Shown in pieces: positions 52,495-61,146 of a DNA stretch of 64,000 bases. This DNA is from Pseudomonas sp. Os17. GTDB lineage: Bacteria; Pseudomonadota; Gammaproteobacteria; Pseudomonadales; Pseudomonadaceae. The translations under genes were made by a program, and so were the position numbers. The stretch is taken from assembly GCF_001547895.1 (NCBI RefSeq), contig NZ_AP014627.1, positions 933,501 to 997,500 on the forward strand, read 5' to 3'. Under the pieces are notes generated by a model. The model had not been told where the DNA came from, did not search any database, and saw only the letters and a program-made list of their open reading frames with translations. Within the stretch, counting starts at the first letter, position 1; every line of letters begins with the position of its first letter.

Positions 52495-52653
52495 TTAGAA
52501 ATCAATGGGTGCAAATGAACGTCCTCCGTATCCCCACTTTGGTTCGCCTACTTCCCAAGGCATGTCGCCGAAAGCAAAAAGGCCATGGGCAATCTGCCCT
52601 TGGCCTTGCTGTCTCGTCGTCAGTACTTGAGCCGGATGGATCGTTTCCAGCAT
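52495..52653 (-). CDS. Possible leader ORF upstream of speC (52 codons)
   Basis: An uninterrupted 52-codon frame begins MLETIHPAQVLTTR, reads through the leader terminator and ends SFAPIDF 26 bases before the speC ATG. It starts only about nine bases after the likely transcription start and has no convincing SD, so it would need near-leaderless initiation. The C-terminal part (FGDMPWEVGEPKWGYGG) does not look random, being rich in Gly, Trp and Pro. I include it because its position over the terminator is that of a regulatory leader peptide; it may be untranslated. Confidence 0.25.
   Translation of the reverse strand: MLETIHPAQVLTTRQQGQGQIAHGLFAFGDMPWEVGEPKWGYGGRSFAPIDF
52576..52607 (-). terminator. 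Intrinsic terminator in the speC leader
   Basis: On the - strand a 12-position stem with one mismatch (AAGGCCAAGGGC with GCCCATGGCCTT) and five-base loop is followed by TTTTT. It lies about 108 bases before the speC ATG and about 60 bases after the candidate promoter. The nearest upstream - strand gene ends more than 500 bases away, so this is best read as a leader attenuator. Confidence 0.75.
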
Positions 52654-52668
52654 GGACGTTCGGCGCGA

Positions 52669-52697
52669 ACTTTAGGCGGTGAGGGGCCTGAGATCAA
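52669..52697 (-). promoter_or_regulatory. Candidate speC promoter
   Basis: On the - strand TTGATC (52697-52692) and TAAAGT (52674-52669) are separated by 17 bases. Transcription would begin near 52662, giving a leader of roughly 195 bases that includes the terminator. Confidence 0.6.
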
Positions 52698-53119
52698 CAA
52701 AAAATGTCGCGTTTTTGCACTTGTCTGACGTGCGTTGACGACACCTCTCTTTGTAGCCGACACAGATGACGGACAGATGTTCCCGAAGAATTCACGGGTG
52801 TTAAAAATACCTGCACGTTCGACGCTTTTGCGCGCCAAGTGGCTGGAAAGTGTCAAGTCGTCAACATCGGCGACGTTAGCGGCGAGAGGCGGGTGTGAGG
52901 GGGATTTTGGCTGTTTCGGAAGGTGTCGCCGGACAGCGTTCAAGGGGGTGGCTGTTGATATTTTTTTCCGGCGCGTTGGCGGACAAAAAACCTTGTGGCG
53001 AGGGAGCTTGCTCCCGCGGACTGCGCAGCAGTTCCACTCTTTTTTGCCAAGAGGGGCCGCTTCGCGGCCCAGCGGGAGCAAGCTCCCTCGCCACAGGTTC
53101 GTTGTTGGCTATTTATTGA
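52698..53119. other. Gene-free stretch between speC promoter and opuCA
   Basis: No convincing gene is present. It holds the inverted REP pair at 52994-53095 and, between 52700 and 52990, A+T-rich segments without clear structure. Frames on either strand here lack an SD and have no family resemblance. Confidence 0.6.
52994..53095. repeat. REPIN: perfect inverted REP pair
   Basis: A 24-base REP at 52994-53017 (TGTGGCGAGGGAGCTTGCTC...) is repeated as its exact complement at 53072-53095. A G+C-rich hairpin, GGGGCCGCTTCGCGGCCC, lies in the loop. This is a different REP family from the 44184 array. It lies 25 bases past the opuCA stop. Confidence 0.9.
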
Positions 53120-54277
53120 TCAGGCAACCACCGCTTCAGCCGGTGAGACGATATTGGTCTTCATCCCCCGTGAACGCCCCGAGCTCAGGTAGGCAGCAAT
53201 GGATTCCTGGGTCACTTCCCCCAGGAACACTCGTTCGGCATCCAGCACCGGCAGCCACGAGCGGTTGAACTCGTACATGCGTGACAGAAGAATCCGCAGG
53301 TGCTCGTCGTAGGCGGCAGTGGCGTTGAATTCGCGCAGGAACTGGGCGCAGGTGCCGGTCTGACGGTGCAGGTCGCGACGGCGTACATAACCCAGGGCCT
53401 TGTTCTCGGCGCAGGTCACCACCACGTAGCGGCGGTCGTGTTCGTCCATCAATTCCAGGGCTTCGGCCACCGGGGTTTCCGGGCTGACCGACGGGGCGTT
53501 GTCTGCCGCGTCTTCGGCCTTGACCAGCAACAGGCGCTTGAGGGTGCTGTCCTGGCCGACGAAGTTGCTGACGAAGTCGTCCGCCGGGTGGGCGAGCAGG
53601 GTGTCCGGGTGATCGATCTGCAGCAGCTTGCCGGCGCGGAAGATGGCGATCTTGTCCCCCAGCTTGATGGCTTCGTCGATGTCGTGGCTGACCATGATCA
53701 CGGTCTTGTTCAGCGCGCGCTGCATCTCGAAGAACTCGTTCTGGATCATCTCGCGGTTGATCGGGTCCACCGCGCCGAAGGGTTCGTCCATCAGCAGCAG
53801 CGGGGCGTCCGCCGCCAGGGCGCGAATCACCCCGATGCGCTGCTGCTGGCCGCCGGACAGTTCCCGCGGATAGCGGTGCAGGTACTGCTTGGGTTCGAGC
53901 TTGATCATGCTCATCAGCTCGCGGGCACGGTCGTGGCATTTCTGCTTGTCCCAGCCCAGCAGTTTGGGCACCACCACGATGTTTTCCTCGATGGTCATGT
54001 TGGGGAACAGGCCGATCTGCTGGATCACGTAGCCGATGTTGCGGCGCAGGGTGACTTCGTCGAGGTCGGTGGTGTCTTCGCCGTTGATCAGGATCTTGCC
54101 CGAGGTGGGTTTGATCAGGCGGTTGATCATCTTCAGCGTGGTGCTTTTGCCGCAGCCCGAAGGGCCGAGGAATACGCAAATTTCGCCTTCATTGACGGTC
54201 AGGCTTACGGAGTCAACGGCGGTGATGGTCTTGCCGTTGCTTTGGAAGGTCTTGGTCAGCTTTTGAAGTTCGATCAT
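53120..54277 (-). CDS. opuCA: Osmoprotectant ABC transporter ATP-binding protein
   Basis: The 385-residue ATPase energises import of glycine betaine, choline or carnitine. It shows Walker A GPSGCGKST, signature LSGGQQQR, Walker B LLLMDEPFGAVDP and a switch His in VSHDIDEA. Two C-terminal CBS domains (about 260-370, the second ending around SWLPVLDAERVFLGEV) act as ionic-strength sensors in characterised OpuA/OpuC ATPases. ATG 54277 follows AAGGA and overlaps the permease stop by four bases. The operon matches P. aeruginosa PA3888-PA3891 (recalled). Confidence 0.9.
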   Translation of the reverse strand: MIELQKLTKTFQSNGKTITAVDSVSLTVNEGEICVFLGPSGCGKSTTLKMINRLIKPTSGKILINGEDTTDLDEVTLRRNIGYVIQQIGLFPNMTIEENIVVVPKLLGWDKQKCHDRARELMSMIKLEPKQYLHRYPRELSGGQQQRIGVIRALAADAPLLLMDEPFGAVDPINREMIQNEFFEMQRALNKTVIMVSHDIDEAIKLGDKIAIFRAGKLLQIDHPDTLLAHPADDFVSNFVGQDSTLKRLLLVKAEDAADNAPSVSPETPVAEALELMDEHDRRYVVVTCAENKALGYVRRRDLHRQTGTCAQFLREFNATAAYDEHLRILLSRMYEFNRSWLPVLDAERVFLGEVTQESIAAYLSSGRSRGMKTNIVSPAEAVVA

Positions 54278-54927
54278 TTGAGCAGTCCTTTTGGTGTCAG
54301 CGAGCGTTGCAGCCATTGCAGAAGCAGGTCGGCGAAGATGGCCAGGAGACTGACCAGCACCGCGCCGACGATCAGCATCGACATGTCGCTGCGGCTGATG
54401 GAAGCAAGAATGAGTACGCCCAGGCCGCCGGCGCCGATGGTGGCGGCGATGGTCATGACGCCGATGTTCATCACCACGGCGGTGCGTACCCCGGCGAGGA
54501 TCACCGGCACCGCGATGGGCAACTCGACCATGCGCAGGCGCTGGCCGAAGGTCATGCCGATACCGCGGGCGGCTTCACGGATGCCCGGTTCGACGCCGGT
54601 CAGCGCCAGGTAGGTGTTGCGCATGATCGGCAGCAGCGAATAGAGGAACACTGCCGTGATGGCCGGCAGCGGGCCCAGGCCCTGGCCGAACTTGGAGTAG
54701 AACGGCAGCAGCAGGCCGAACAGGGCGATGGACGGAATGGTCAGCAACACCGTGGCGCTGGCCTGCAGCGGGCCGGCCAGGGTCGGGAAGCGGGTCATCA
54801 GGATGCCCAGGGGCACACCGAAGACAATTGCCAGGCTCACGGCGATGCCCACCAGGGTGATGTGCTGCCAGGTCAGGTGCAGGACCTGGGCCCAATCGAG
54901 ATGGGAAAAGGCGTTTAAAAATTCCAT
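54274..54927 (-). CDS. opuCB: Osmoprotectant ABC transporter permease
   Basis: A 217-residue inner-membrane permease with about five helices, starting MEFLNAFSHLDWAQVLHLTWQHITLVGIAV (in part). It has the EAA-loop region GIREAARGIGMTFGQRLRMVELPIAVPVILAGVRTA (in part), which contacts the ATPase. It follows the binding-protein gene by 15 bases and overlaps opuCA, so it is translationally coupled to it. Confidence 0.88.
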   Translation of the reverse strand: MEFLNAFSHLDWAQVLHLTWQHITLVGIAVSLAIVFGVPLGILMTRFPTLAGPLQASATVLLTIPSIALFGLLLPFYSKFGQGLGPLPAITAVFLYSLLPIMRNTYLALTGVEPGIREAARGIGMTFGQRLRMVELPIAVPVILAGVRTAVVMNIGVMTIAATIGAGGLGVLILASISRSDMSMLIVGAVLVSLLAIFADLLLQWLQRSLTPKGLLK

Positions 54928-54942
54928 GTCTTCTCCTCTCTA

Positions 54943-55839
54943 TCAGTGGTTGATCGGATGCTGGCGCAGGAAATCTGCGGCCACGGCGGAAGGGCTTTCA
55001 TGGTCGACATCGACCCGCGCGTTCAGCTGGCGCATGGTTTCGTCATCGAACAGCGCCGCCAGCGGCTTGAGGTCCGCCGCCAGTTGCGGATGGGCGTCGA
55101 GGTACACCTGACGCACCACGGGGGCGGCGGTGTAGTCCGGGAAGTAGTGCTTGTCGTCCTCCAGCAGCTTGAGCTTGAAGGCGTTGAGCCGACCGTCGGT
55201 GGTGTAGACCAGGCCGGCGAACACCTGGCCGTTGCGCAGGGCGGTGTAGACCAGGCCGGCATCCATTTGCCGGGTGTTTTTGCGGGTCAGGTTCATCTCA
55301 TACAGCTTGACCATGCCGGCCATGCCGTCGGAGCGGTTGGCGAACTCGGTGTCCAGGGCCACCAGGCGGTTCTCCTCGGGTTTTTCGGCCAGGGCTCGGG
55401 TCAGGTCGCTGATGCTGTTGATCTGTGGATGTTCCTTGGCCACGTTCTCCGGCAGGGCCAGGGCGTAGGTGTTGCTGAACTTGGACGGCGCCAACCAGAC
55501 CAGGCCTTTTTTCGCGTCGAGTTCTTTGACTCGGGCGTAGGACTGCTGGCTGTCGAGCTTCTCGTCGATGTGGTTGTAGGCCACCAGCGACACCCCGGTG
55601 TATTCCCAGATCAGGTCCAGTTGTCCGCTTTCCTGGGCGCTGCGGGCCAGGTTGCTGCCCAGGCCGCCGGTGACGCGGGTGTCGTAACCCTTGCTGCGCA
55701 GGTACTGGGAGGTGATTTCCGCCAGCAGGGTCTGTTCGGTGAAGACCCGGGCGCCAATGCGGATCAGCGGTTTTTCCGCGGCGTGGGCCAGCCCGGCGAA
55801 CAGCAGGGCACAGCCGAGTATCAGACTTAGTTTTTTCAT
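54943..55839 (-). CDS. opuCC: Osmoprotectant ABC transporter substrate-binding protein
   Basis: A 298-residue periplasmic protein. A signal peptide MKKLSLILGCALLFAGLAHA precedes the mature start AEKPLIRIGARVFTEQ. It has the OpuAC-like core with GGLGSNLARSAQESGQLDLIWEYTG and FANRSDGMAGMVKLYEM. It should bind quaternary ammonium osmolytes by aromatic residues; the exact ligand is unknown. It lies between the two permease genes, an order conserved in Pseudomonas. Confidence 0.88.
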   Translation of the reverse strand: MKKLSLILGCALLFAGLAHAAEKPLIRIGARVFTEQTLLAEITSQYLRSKGYDTRVTGGLGSNLARSAQESGQLDLIWEYTGVSLVAYNHIDEKLDSQQSYARVKELDAKKGLVWLAPSKFSNTYALALPENVAKEHPQINSISDLTRALAEKPEENRLVALDTEFANRSDGMAGMVKLYEMNLTRKNTRQMDAGLVYTALRNGQVFAGLVYTTDGRLNAFKLKLLEDDKHYFPDYTAAPVVRQVYLDAHPQLAADLKPLAALFDDETMRQLNARVDVDHESPSAVAADFLRQHPINH

Positions 55840-55863
55840 GTCGATTCCTTGTCTCTGACGGGC

Positions 55864-56580
55864 TTAGGACGGGCGCAGACCGCGTTCCAGCCAGAGGCGG
55901 CTGGCCAGGGTGACCAGGCCGTCGAGGAGCAAGGCCAGCAGCGCGGTGCAGGCGGCGCCGAGCAGCAGTTGCGGCTGATTGTTCAGGGCAATGCCGGGGA
56001 ATATCAGGCTGCCCAGGCTGTTGGCGCCGATCAGGAAGGCCAGGGGCGCGGTGCCGACGTTGATCGCCAGGGCCACCCGCACGCCACCGATGATGATCGG
56101 CACGGCATTGGGCAATTCGACTTTCCACAGCACCTGGCGCGGCGTCATGCCGATGCCGACCGCGGCTTCCTTGAGGGAGCCCTGGACGTTTTTCAGGCCT
56201 TCGTAGGTGTTGCGCACGATGGGCAGCAAGGAGGCGAGGAACAACGCGAAGATGGCCGGGCCGCTGCCGATGCCGAGGATCCCCAGGGCGATGGCCAGGA
56301 CGGCCAGAGGGGGGACGGTGTTACCGATGTTGAACACCTGCATGAAGCGTTCGGCGCGTCCGACCATGTTCGGGCGGCTGAGGAAGATGCCGGCGGGGAT
56401 GCCCACCAGCAGTGCGGCGAGCATGGACGCCAGGACCAGGAACAGATGAGCTTGCAGGTAGAACAGTAGATCGTCGCGGTAGTGTTCGATCGTCGTGATG
56501 CCGATCCAGTGGACCAGCAGGGCCAGGAGGGCGATGACCGCAACCCCTCCTATCAGCCCTTTGCCATAGCGAATAGCCAC
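55864..56580 (-). CDS. opuCD: Osmoprotectant ABC transporter permease, first gene of operon
   Basis: A 238-residue permease with about six helices. The EAA-loop region reads GSLKEAAVGIGMTPRQVLWKVELPNAVPIIIGG (in part), like that of the second permease. GTG 56580 follows AAAAGGAG. As the first gene on the - strand it defines the promoter side of the operon, which lies in the 350-base gap shared with prfC. All four genes are separated by fewer than 30 bases. Confidence 0.88.
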   Translation of the reverse strand: MAIRYGKGLIGGVAVIALLALLVHWIGITTIEHYRDDLLFYLQAHLFLVLASMLAALLVGIPAGIFLSRPNMVGRAERFMQVFNIGNTVPPLAVLAIALGILGIGSGPAIFALFLASLLPIVRNTYEGLKNVQGSLKEAAVGIGMTPRQVLWKVELPNAVPIIIGGVRVALAINVGTAPLAFLIGANSLGSLIFPGIALNNQPQLLLGAACTALLALLLDGLVTLASRLWLERGLRPS

Positions 56581-56929
56581 AGGCGGACTCCTTTTGTCGG
56601 TCGGCGGGCACTTTCCCGTGTGGCAGGGCCATTCCTGGCTGCCGGGACAGTGCGCGCGAAAAGCAGCTCGTCGAATGCCGGCAAAGCGGCGGGTGAACGA
56701 GCCATGAGCGCAGCTTCGTCAAGCTAACTTGCTGATATTTCAGCCCCTGACGACAGTGCGTGACAGGGGAGTGGACGTCTCCAGGTTTTAAAAGGTTCCA
56801 TACTTGGCAGCATTTAGCCACCGTTTATCTGCCGCGCGGCGACCCCGGCAACGGGGGCAGCGGTGGCCCGCGGGGTGTTCTCTGGGCTATAATCTGCGCC
56901 CTTTTTTGATCACCGCCAGGCGATTTCCC
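56581..56929. promoter_or_regulatory. Divergent opuC-prfC intergenic region
   Basis: This gap holds no gene. A good -10 element TATAAT (56888-56893) lies 36 bases before the prfC ATG, but its -35 region (GGCCCG) is poor. The opuC promoter must lie between 56581 and about 56780; A+T-rich sequence around 56715-56745 (CAAGCTAACTTGCTGATATT) is a candidate area, and I could not fix the elements. Confidence 0.45.
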
Positions 56930-58513
56930 ATGACCAAACAGGCCGCCGAAGTCGCGAAACGCCGCACTTTCGCCATTATTTCCCACCCGGATGCGGGTAA
57001 GACCACCATCACCGAGAAGCTGTTGCTGATGGGCAAGGCCATTGCGGTGGCGGGTACCGTCAAATCGCGTAAGTCCGACCGCCACGCCACCTCCGACTGG
57101 ATGGAGATGGAAAAGCAGCGGGGTATTTCCATTACCACGTCGGTCATGCAGTTCCCTTATCGCGAACACATGATCAACCTGCTGGACACCCCGGGCCACG
57201 AAGACTTCTCGGAAGACACCTATCGCACCCTGACCGCGGTGGACTCGGCGCTGATGGTGCTGGATGGCGGTAAGGGCGTTGAGCCCCGGACCATCGCCCT
57301 GATGGACGTCTGCCGCCTGCGGGACACGCCGATCGTCAGCTTCATCAACAAACTCGACCGCGACATTCGCGACCCGATCGAGCTGCTGGACGAAATCGAA
57401 GCGGTGCTGAAGATCAAGGCCGCGCCGATCACCTGGCCGATCGGTTGCTACCGCGACTTCAAGGGCGTGTACCACCTGGCGGACGACTACATCATCGTCT
57501 ACACCCCGGGCCACGGCCACGAGCGCACCGAAACCAAGATCATCGAGAAGCTCGATTCCGACGAAGCCCGCGCCCACCTGGGTGACGAGTACGAGCGCTT
57601 CATCGAGCAGTTGGAGCTGGTGCAGGGCGCCTGCCACGAGTTCAACCAGCAGGAGTTCCTCGACGGCCAGCTGACCCCGGTGTTCTTCGGTACCGCCCTG
57701 GGCAACTTCGGGGTCGACCACGTGCTGGACGCCGTGGTGGACTGGGCGCCGCTGCCGCTGCCCCGTGAAGCCAACGAGCGCGCCGTGGCGCCGCAGGAAG
57801 AAAAGTTCAGCGGTTTCGTGTTCAAGATCCAGGCCAACATGGACCCCAAGCACCGCGACCGTATCGCCTTCATGCGCATTTGCTCGGGCAAGTACGAGAA
57901 GGGCATGAAGATGCGCCACGTGCGTACCGGCAAGGACGTGCGCATCGGCGACGCCCTGACCTTCTTCTCCTCCGAGCGTGAGCAACTGGAAGAAGCCTAC
58001 GCCGGCGACATCATCGGTCTGCACAACCACGGCACCATCCAGATCGGCGACACCTTCACCGAAGGCGAGGCCCTGGGCTTCACCGGGATTCCGCACTTCG
58101 CCCCGGAGCTGTTCCGCCGCGTGCGCCTGAAGGATCCGCTCAAGTCCAAGCAGTTGCGTCAGGGCCTGCAACAGCTGGCCGAAGAGGGCGCGACCCAGGT
58201 GTTCTTCCCCGAGCGCAGCAACGACATCATTCTCGGCGCCGTTGGTGTGCTGCAGTTCGATGTGGTGGCCAGCCGCCTGAAGGAGGAATACAAGGTGGAG
58301 TGCTCCTATGAGCCGATCACCGTGTGGTCCGCCCGTTGGATCGACTGCAGCGACAAGAAGAAGCTCGAAGAGTTTTCCAACAAGGCGGTGGAAAACCTTG
58401 CCCTGGACGGCGGTGGTCACCTGACCTACCTGGCGCCGACCCGGGTCAACCTGGCGCTGATGGAAGAGCGCTGGCCGGACGTGAAATTCCGCGCCACCCG
58501 CGAACACCACTAA
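56930..58513 (+). CDS. prfC: Peptide chain release factor 3
   Basis: RF3 is the GTPase that recycles RF1 and RF2 from the ribosome after peptide release. The 527-residue protein has the translational-GTPase core: G1 [15 protein letters not shown]2 [12 protein letters not shown]3 [14 protein letters not shown], and G4 NKLDRD. RF3-specific domains 2 and 3 end in RATREHH. ATG 56930 matches family length; the frame continues upstream without an SD. A strong terminator follows. Confidence 0.97.
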   Translation: MTKQAAEVAKRRTFAIISHPDAGKTTITEKLLLMGKAIAVAGTVKSRKSDRHATSDWMEMEKQRGISITTSVMQFPYREHMINLLDTPGHEDFSEDTYRTLTAVDSALMVLDGGKGVEPRTIALMDVCRLRDTPIVSFINKLDRDIRDPIELLDEIEAVLKIKAAPITWPIGCYRDFKGVYHLADDYIIVYTPGHGHERTETKIIEKLDSDEARAHLGDEYERFIEQLELVQGACHEFNQQEFLDGQLTPVFFGTALGNFGVDHVLDAVVDWAPLPLPREANERAVAPQEEKFSGFVFKIQANMDPKHRDRIAFMRICSGKYEKGMKMRHVRTGKDVRIGDALTFFSSEREQLEEAYAGDIIGLHNHGTIQIGDTFTEGEALGFTGIPHFAPELFRRVRLKDPLKSKQLRQGLQQLAEEGATQVFFPERSNDIILGAVGVLQFDVVASRLKEEYKVECSYEPITVWSARWIDCSDKKKLEEFSNKAVENLALDGGGHLTYLAPTRVNLALMEERWPDVKFRATREHH

Positions 58514-58532
58514 GTTCGCCGGCAAGCCCCGA

Positions 58533-58563
58533 AGCCCCGCTGTCCAGACAGCGGGGCTTTTTG
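58533..58563 (+). terminator. Terminator after prfC
   Basis: An 11-base-pair stem (AGCCCCGCTGT and complement), loop CCAG, then five T residues. Confidence 0.93.
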
Positions 58564-58589
58564 TTGCGCGCAGCAATGGCCCGCGCCCC

Positions 58590-58671
58590 TTAGGCGCTGG
58601 CTTGCCAGCGAAGGCGGCGGACGCTGTGGTGCATGGCTGGCGGGTTTCTTCGCCGGTAAGCCGGCTCCTAC
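58590..58671. repeat. Inverted REP pair
   Basis: TTAGGCGCTGGCTTGCCAGC then GAAGG (58590-58614) faces CTTCGCCGGTAAGCCGGCTC then CTAC (58648-58671). It is the same family as the 44184 array, with diverged cores. The rest of the gap to 58849 has no clear feature. Confidence 0.85.
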
Positions 58672-58849
58672 GGGGGGTGGTGTTTTTCAGGGCGCGCCGT
58701 TAGTCGGAAGGGCTTGGACGGCTTGGGTATCGATAGGGGGCTATCTGGCAAAGCCGGGAGATCACGACTAGTTTCAGACTGTGCTGTGGTCACTGTTCGG
58801 CAGGGTTCGCAGCCTTCGAAGATTCACCTATGAAGGGATGGAATCGACC

Positions 58850-59092
58850 ATGAGAATTTTCCAACGCGTTGTGCTGTTGATCAAAGTGCTGGTGATGCTG
58901 TCGCTCGGAACCTCGGCGGCCTGGGCCCACAACCTGCTGCAGGTGAAAGAGCCGGGTTATCAGTCGAGCCATAGCGCACCGGTGCAGATGCTTGCCAAGT
59001 CCGACTCGGAGCCGGGCGATGAAGGCCAGGGCGGCAGTTCCGGCGATGACGACCAGACCACCGACGAGGGCGAAGGCGACAGCCAGGGCTAA
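58850..59092 (+). CDS. Small secreted acidic protein, unknown function
   Basis: An 80-residue protein with a signal peptide MRIFQRVVLLIKVLVMLSLG then TSAAWA, cleaved probably before HNLLQ. The mature part is about 50 residues. Its C-terminal third is almost only Asp, Glu, Gly, Ser, Thr and Gln (DEGQGGSSGDDDQTTDEGEG), so it is strongly acidic and likely disordered. ATG 58850 follows GGGATGG; ATG 58838 is the alternative. Two hairpins follow. I recognise no family; metal or cation binding is a guess. Confidence 0.65.
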   Translation: MRIFQRVVLLIKVLVMLSLGTSAAWAHNLLQVKEPGYQSSHSAPVQMLAKSDSEPGDEGQGGSSGDDDQTTDEGEGDSQG

Positions 59093-59098
59093 AAGAAA

Positions 59099-59139
59099 CC
59101 CCCAGCGACGGACTGATGCGCAATCCGTCGCCAGGGGCG
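59099..59139. other. Hairpin after the small secreted gene
   Basis: CCCC-A-GCGACGGA pairs with TCCGTCGC-C-AGGGG around a ten-base loop, with one mismatch. There is no U-run on either strand. It may protect the 3' end. Confidence 0.45.
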
Positions 59140-59154
59140 GGTCGAACAAGGTTC

Positions 59155-59188
59155 AGGCGCTCCCGAAGGTAATCGGGAGCGCCTTTTT
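59155..59188 (+). terminator. Terminator before the converging dpp operon
   Basis: A 12-base-pair perfect stem (AGGCGCTCCCGA and complement), a short loop and TTTTT. It ends the small secreted gene and lies nine bases from the dppF stop. Confidence 0.9.
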
Positions 59189-59196
59189 CATGGCCG

Positions 59197-60168
59197 CTAC
59201 AGCACGAATTGCTCGGCGTAGTGGCAGGCCACTTGCCGGTTGTCCAGCGGTCGCAGGGCCGGCTCTTCAGTGCTGCAACGCTCGGTGGCGTAAGGGCAGC
59301 GCTTGTGGAAGGCGCAGCCGGGTGGCGGGTTCAGCGGGTTGGGCAATTCACCGACGATCTTGATCTTCGGCTTGTCCGGGTCCGGATGAATGGTCGGGGT
59401 CGCCGACAGCAGGGCCTGGGTGTAGGGGTGCAGCGGGCGGGTGTAGATGTCCTCCTTGGGGCCCATTTCCACCGGCCGGCCGAGGTACATCACCAGCACC
59501 TGGTCGGCGACGTGACGCACCACCGCCAGGTTGTGGGAGATGAACACGTAAGCGGTGTTGAATTCCTGCTGCAGGTCCATGAACAGGTTCAGCACCTGGG
59601 CCTGGATCGACACGTCCAGGGCCGAGGTCGGTTCATCCGCCACCAGCACCTTGGGTTGCAGCATCATCGCCCGGGCCAGGGCGATGCGCTGGCGCTGACC
59701 GCCGGAGAACATGTGCGGGTAGCGCTGGTAGTGCTCGGGGCGCAGGCCCACCTGTTTCATCATGGCCTGGACTTTCTCCCGGCGTTCGGCGGCCGACAGC
59801 TTGGTGTTGATCAACAGCGGCTCGGCCAGTTGATCGCCGATCTTCTGCCGCGGATTGAGCGAGGCATAAGGACTCTGGAACACCATCTGCACGTCTTTGC
59901 GCAGCTGCTTGCGCTGGGCCTTGTCGGCACCGGCGACTTCCTGGCCGGCGATTTTCAGCGAGCCGGAGGACGGCTCCTCGATCAGGGTCAGGGCCCGGGC
60001 CAGGGTGGACTTGCCGCAGCCGGACTCGCCGACCACGGCCAGGGTCTTGCCGGCCTCCAGCTCAAAGGACACGCCGTTGAGGGCGCGCACGGTGGCGTGG
60101 CCCTTGAACAGGCCTCGGGACACTTCGTAGTGACGGGTCAGGTCGCGGGCGGTAAGAACGACGGCCAT
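59197..60168 (-). CDS. dppF: Dipeptide ABC transporter ATP-binding protein DppF
   Basis: One of two ATPases powering dipeptide import. The 323-residue protein has Walker A GESGCGKST, signature FSGGQRQR, Walker B VLVADEPTSALD and the C-terminal oligopeptide-transporter zone with Cys-rich PGCAFHKRCPYATERCS. It also carries a switch His in ISHNLAVV. The ATG overlaps the dppD stop by one base. The last gene of the operon. Confidence 0.94.
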   Translation of the reverse strand: MAVVLTARDLTRHYEVSRGLFKGHATVRALNGVSFELEAGKTLAVVGESGCGKSTLARALTLIEEPSSGSLKIAGQEVAGADKAQRKQLRKDVQMVFQSPYASLNPRQKIGDQLAEPLLINTKLSAAERREKVQAMMKQVGLRPEHYQRYPHMFSGGQRQRIALARAMMLQPKVLVADEPTSALDVSIQAQVLNLFMDLQQEFNTAYVFISHNLAVVRHVADQVLVMYLGRPVEMGPKEDIYTRPLHPYTQALLSATPTIHPDPDKPKIKIVGELPNPLNPPPGCAFHKRCPYATERCSTEEPALRPLDNRQVACHYAEQFVL

Positions 60169-61136
60169 TACGCCACCTCCTGATTCAGCGGATAGAAGCA
60201 GCGCACCAGGCTGGCGGCTTTCGGATCAAGGCTTGGACGCTGCTGACGGCAGTTGTCCTGGGCGTAGGGACAGCGGGGTGACAGCAGGCAACCCTGGGGC
60301 CGGTCGTAGCGCCCGGGGACGATGCCCGGCAGGGTCGACAGGCGGGTGGCACCGAGGCTGTGCTCGGGAATCGCCGCCAGCAGCGCTTCGCTGTAGGGGT
60401 GTGCGGGGATGTCGAACAGCTGCGGCACCTGGCCGACTTCCACGGCTTGTCCGGCGTACATCACGCAGACGCGCTGGGCGGTTTCGGCCACCACGGCCAG
60501 GTCGTGGGTGATCAGCACCAGGCCCATGTTCTGCTCTTGTTGCAGGTTGAGCAGCAGGTCCATGATCTGCGCCTGGATGGTCACGTCCAGGGCGGTGGTG
60601 GGTTCGTCGGCAATCAGCAGCTTGGGTTCGCCGGCAATGGCCATGGCGATCGCCACCCGCTGGCTCATGCCGCCGGACAGTTGGTGCGGGTAGGCGTCCA
60701 TGCGGCTGGCGGCGCCGGGGATCTCGACCTTCTCCAGCAGTTCGATGGCACGCTTGCGCGCGGCCTTGCCGGACATCTTCAGGTGCAGGCGCAGCACTTC
60801 CTCGATCTGGAAGCCCACGGTGTAGCTCGGGTTCAGCGCGGTCATCGGGTCCTGGAAGACCATGGCCAGGTCCTTGCCGACGATCTGCCGGCGCTGGCGG
60901 GCGCTGAGCTTGAGCATGTCGCGGCCGTCGAAGCTCAAGGCGTCGGCGGTGACGATGCCGGGGTGCTCGATCAGGCCCATCAGGGCCATCATGGTCACCG
61001 ATTTGCCGGAGCCGGACTCGCCAACGATGGCCAGCACTTCGCCCTTGTCGACCTTGAGGTCGAGGCCGTCGACCACCGGCACCGCCTTGGCGTCGCCGAA
61101 ACGGACATTGAGATTCTTGATTTCGAGCAGTGACAT
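60168..61136 (-). CDS. dppD: Dipeptide ABC transporter ATP-binding protein DppD
   Basis: The partner ATPase of DppF, 322 residues. Walker A is GESGSGKS, signature LSGGMSQR, Walker [13 protein letters not shown], switch His ITHDLAVV, and the C-terminal Cys-rich segment [16 protein letters not shown]. Some Dpp/Opp ATPases carry an iron-sulfur cluster in this region. ATG 61136 follows AGGAG; the longer frame begins inside dppC's end. It lies ten bases after dppC. Confidence 0.94.
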   Translation of the reverse strand: MSLLEIKNLNVRFGDAKAVPVVDGLDLKVDKGEVLAIVGESGSGKSVTMMALMGLIEHPGIVTADALSFDGRDMLKLSARQRRQIVGKDLAMVFQDPMTALNPSYTVGFQIEEVLRLHLKMSGKAARKRAIELLEKVEIPGAASRMDAYPHQLSGGMSQRVAIAMAIAGEPKLLIADEPTTALDVTIQAQIMDLLLNLQQEQNMGLVLITHDLAVVAETAQRVCVMYAGQAVEVGQVPQLFDIPAHPYSEALLAAIPEHSLGATRLSTLPGIVPGRYDRPQGCLLSPRCPYAQDNCRQQRPSLDPKAASLVRCFYPLNQEVA

Positions 61137-61146
61137 GGGAATCTCC

